A stretch of DNA of 6,642 bases, taken from positions 1-6,642 of the forward strand of contig CAUCOL010000105.1 of assembly GCA_958444395.1 (NCBI GenBank). Reading direction: 5' to 3'. Shown one piece after another: positions 5,769 to 6,642 of the stretch. Each line of letters opens with the position of its first letter. The first letter of the stretch is position 1. The stretch is from an uncultured Lachnospiraceae bacterium. Lineage in GTDB: Bacteria > Bacillota > Clostridia > Lachnospirales > Lachnospiraceae. The notes under the pieces were generated by a model. It did no database searches, was not told the DNA's origin, and was given only the letters and a program-made list of their open reading frames with translations. The position numbers and the translations under genes were made by a program.

Positions 5769-6642
5769 TCAGGTACGAGGTACCTCAACCATAATATATG
5801 CTTCTACCTGGTCTTCTTCTTTGACATCATTAAAGCCTTCAAATACCAGACCACACTCGTAGCCGGCAGCGACTTCCTTAACGTCATCCTTGAAACGTTT
5901 CAGGGATGCTAACTCACCTTCAAAGATCTGCTCACCTTCACGGGAAATACGTACCTTACAGCCTCTGGTAATCTTACCGTCCAGTACATAGGAGCCGGCA
6001 ATCGTACCGACACCGGAAGCCTTGAATGTCTGGCGTACTTCCAGATGTGCGATTACTTTTTCTTCGTATTCAGGATCCAGCATACCCTTCATAGCAGACT
6101 CGACATCTTCAATCGCATCGTAAATAACACGGTAGAGACGGACATCGACTTTTTCACGGTCTGCCGTATCTTTTGCTGTGTTATCCGGTCTTACGTTGAA
6201 ACCGATGATGATCGCATTGGATGCACTTGCTAAGGATACGTCAGATTCGTTGATCGCACCAACACCGGCGTGGATCACACGAACAGCCACTTCGTCGTTT
6301 GACAGCTTCAGAAGACTCTGTTTTACAGCTTCTACAGAACCCTGTACATCTGCCTTAACGATGATATTTAACTCCTTAATGTTACCTGCCTGGATCTGAG
6401 AGAACAGACCATCCAGTGTTAATTTGGACTTCGTATCATCTAACAGCTTCTCTCTGCCCTGTTCGATGTAAGTCTCTGCAATATTTCTTGCTTCCTTATC
6501 CGTCTCGGTTGCCATGAAGATCTCGCCGGCATCCGGTACATCGTGCAGACCCAGGATTTCAACAGGTGTGGAAGGAAGTGCTTCCTTGACACGTCTTCCT
6601 CTGTCATCCATCATCGCACGGATCTTGCCATAAGCTGCACCG
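5769..6642 (-). CDS. infB: translation initiation factor IF-2, C-terminal part (5' end outside the window)
   Basis: The last 290 codons are present and the frame is open to the right edge. IF-2 is the GTPase that brings fMet-tRNA to the 30S subunit and promotes subunit joining. The piece starts inside the EF-Tu-like domain II with [15 protein letters not shown] and [10 protein letters not shown]. It then covers the linker helix, domain III (about 80-185 of this fragment, including [25 protein letters not shown] and the IIIGFNVRP signature) and the C-terminal fMet-tRNA-binding domain IV ([21 protein letters not shown], ending in IMVEVPRT). The GTP-binding G domain and variable N-terminus lie outside the window and cannot be judged. 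No frameshift or missing segment is seen. It is the most upstream gene visible in the operon with rbfA, nrnA, truB and ribF. Confidence 0.98.
   Translation of the reverse strand, partial: GAAYGKIRAMMDDRGRRVKEALPSTPVEILGLHDVPDAGEIFMATETDKEARNIAETYIEQGREKLLDDTKSKLTLDGLFSQIQAGNIKELNIIVKADVQGSVEAVKQSLLKLSNDEVAVRVIHAGVGAINESDVSLASASNAIIIGFNVRPDNTAKDTADREKVDVRLYRVIYDAIEDVESAMKGMLDPEYEEKVIAHLEVRQTFKASGVGTIAGSYVLDGKITRGCKVRISREGEQIFEGELASLKRFKDDVKEVAAGYECGLVFEGFNDVKEEDQVEAYIMVEVPRT

Overview
The window reads as chromosomal DNA from an anaerobic Firmicute, most likely a Lachnospiraceae-type Clostridium. The basis is the gene order, the style of the TruB, RibF and DHH-phosphoesterase proteins, AGGAGG-type ribosome binding sites, and an amidase carrying a copper-amine-oxidase-like N-terminal domain. 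This placement comes from recognising families by eye, not from a database search. Every supported gene lies on the minus strand, so transcription runs from high to low coordinates.

From 6642 down to 2113 the window covers the translation-factor operon: infB (only the C-terminal 290 residues are inside), rbfA, a DHH-family phosphoesterase of the NrnA type (GTG start), truB and ribF. These genes link translation initiation (IF-2), 30S maturation (RbfA), turnover of very short RNAs or pAp (NrnA), tRNA Psi55 formation (TruB) and FMN/FAD supply (RibF). The order is classical, but the spacing is not. The truB-ribF gap is only 12 nt and carries a strong Shine-Dalgarno. The infB-rbfA, rbfA-nrnA and nrnA-truB gaps are about 99, 130 and 202 nt, and all are rich in inverted repeats.

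The rbfA-nrnA gap holds a good terminator-like hairpin directly upstream of the nrnA ribosome binding site, which suggests attenuation inside the operon. The nrnA-truB gap is the oddest part of the window. It is a run of five consecutive hairpins (4001-4173) with an 18-nt tandem repeat, ending at the truB ribosome binding site. I interpret it as a dispersed repeat element or a structured leader; the sequence alone does not decide.

Downstream of ribF, where many Firmicutes have rpsO, lies a secreted N-acetylmuramoyl-L-alanine amidase (285-2042): signal peptide, CuAmOxN-like domain, AMIN-like middle region and complete Amidase_3 catalytic residues. After a short AT-rich gap with a possible promoter, the first 71 codons of a DUF11-like repeat protein run off the left edge; it has no visible signal peptide.

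No tRNA, rRNA, CRISPR array, transposase or prophage gene is visible. I see no clear new enzymatic system. The most unusual signals are the intergenic RNA-structure candidates.
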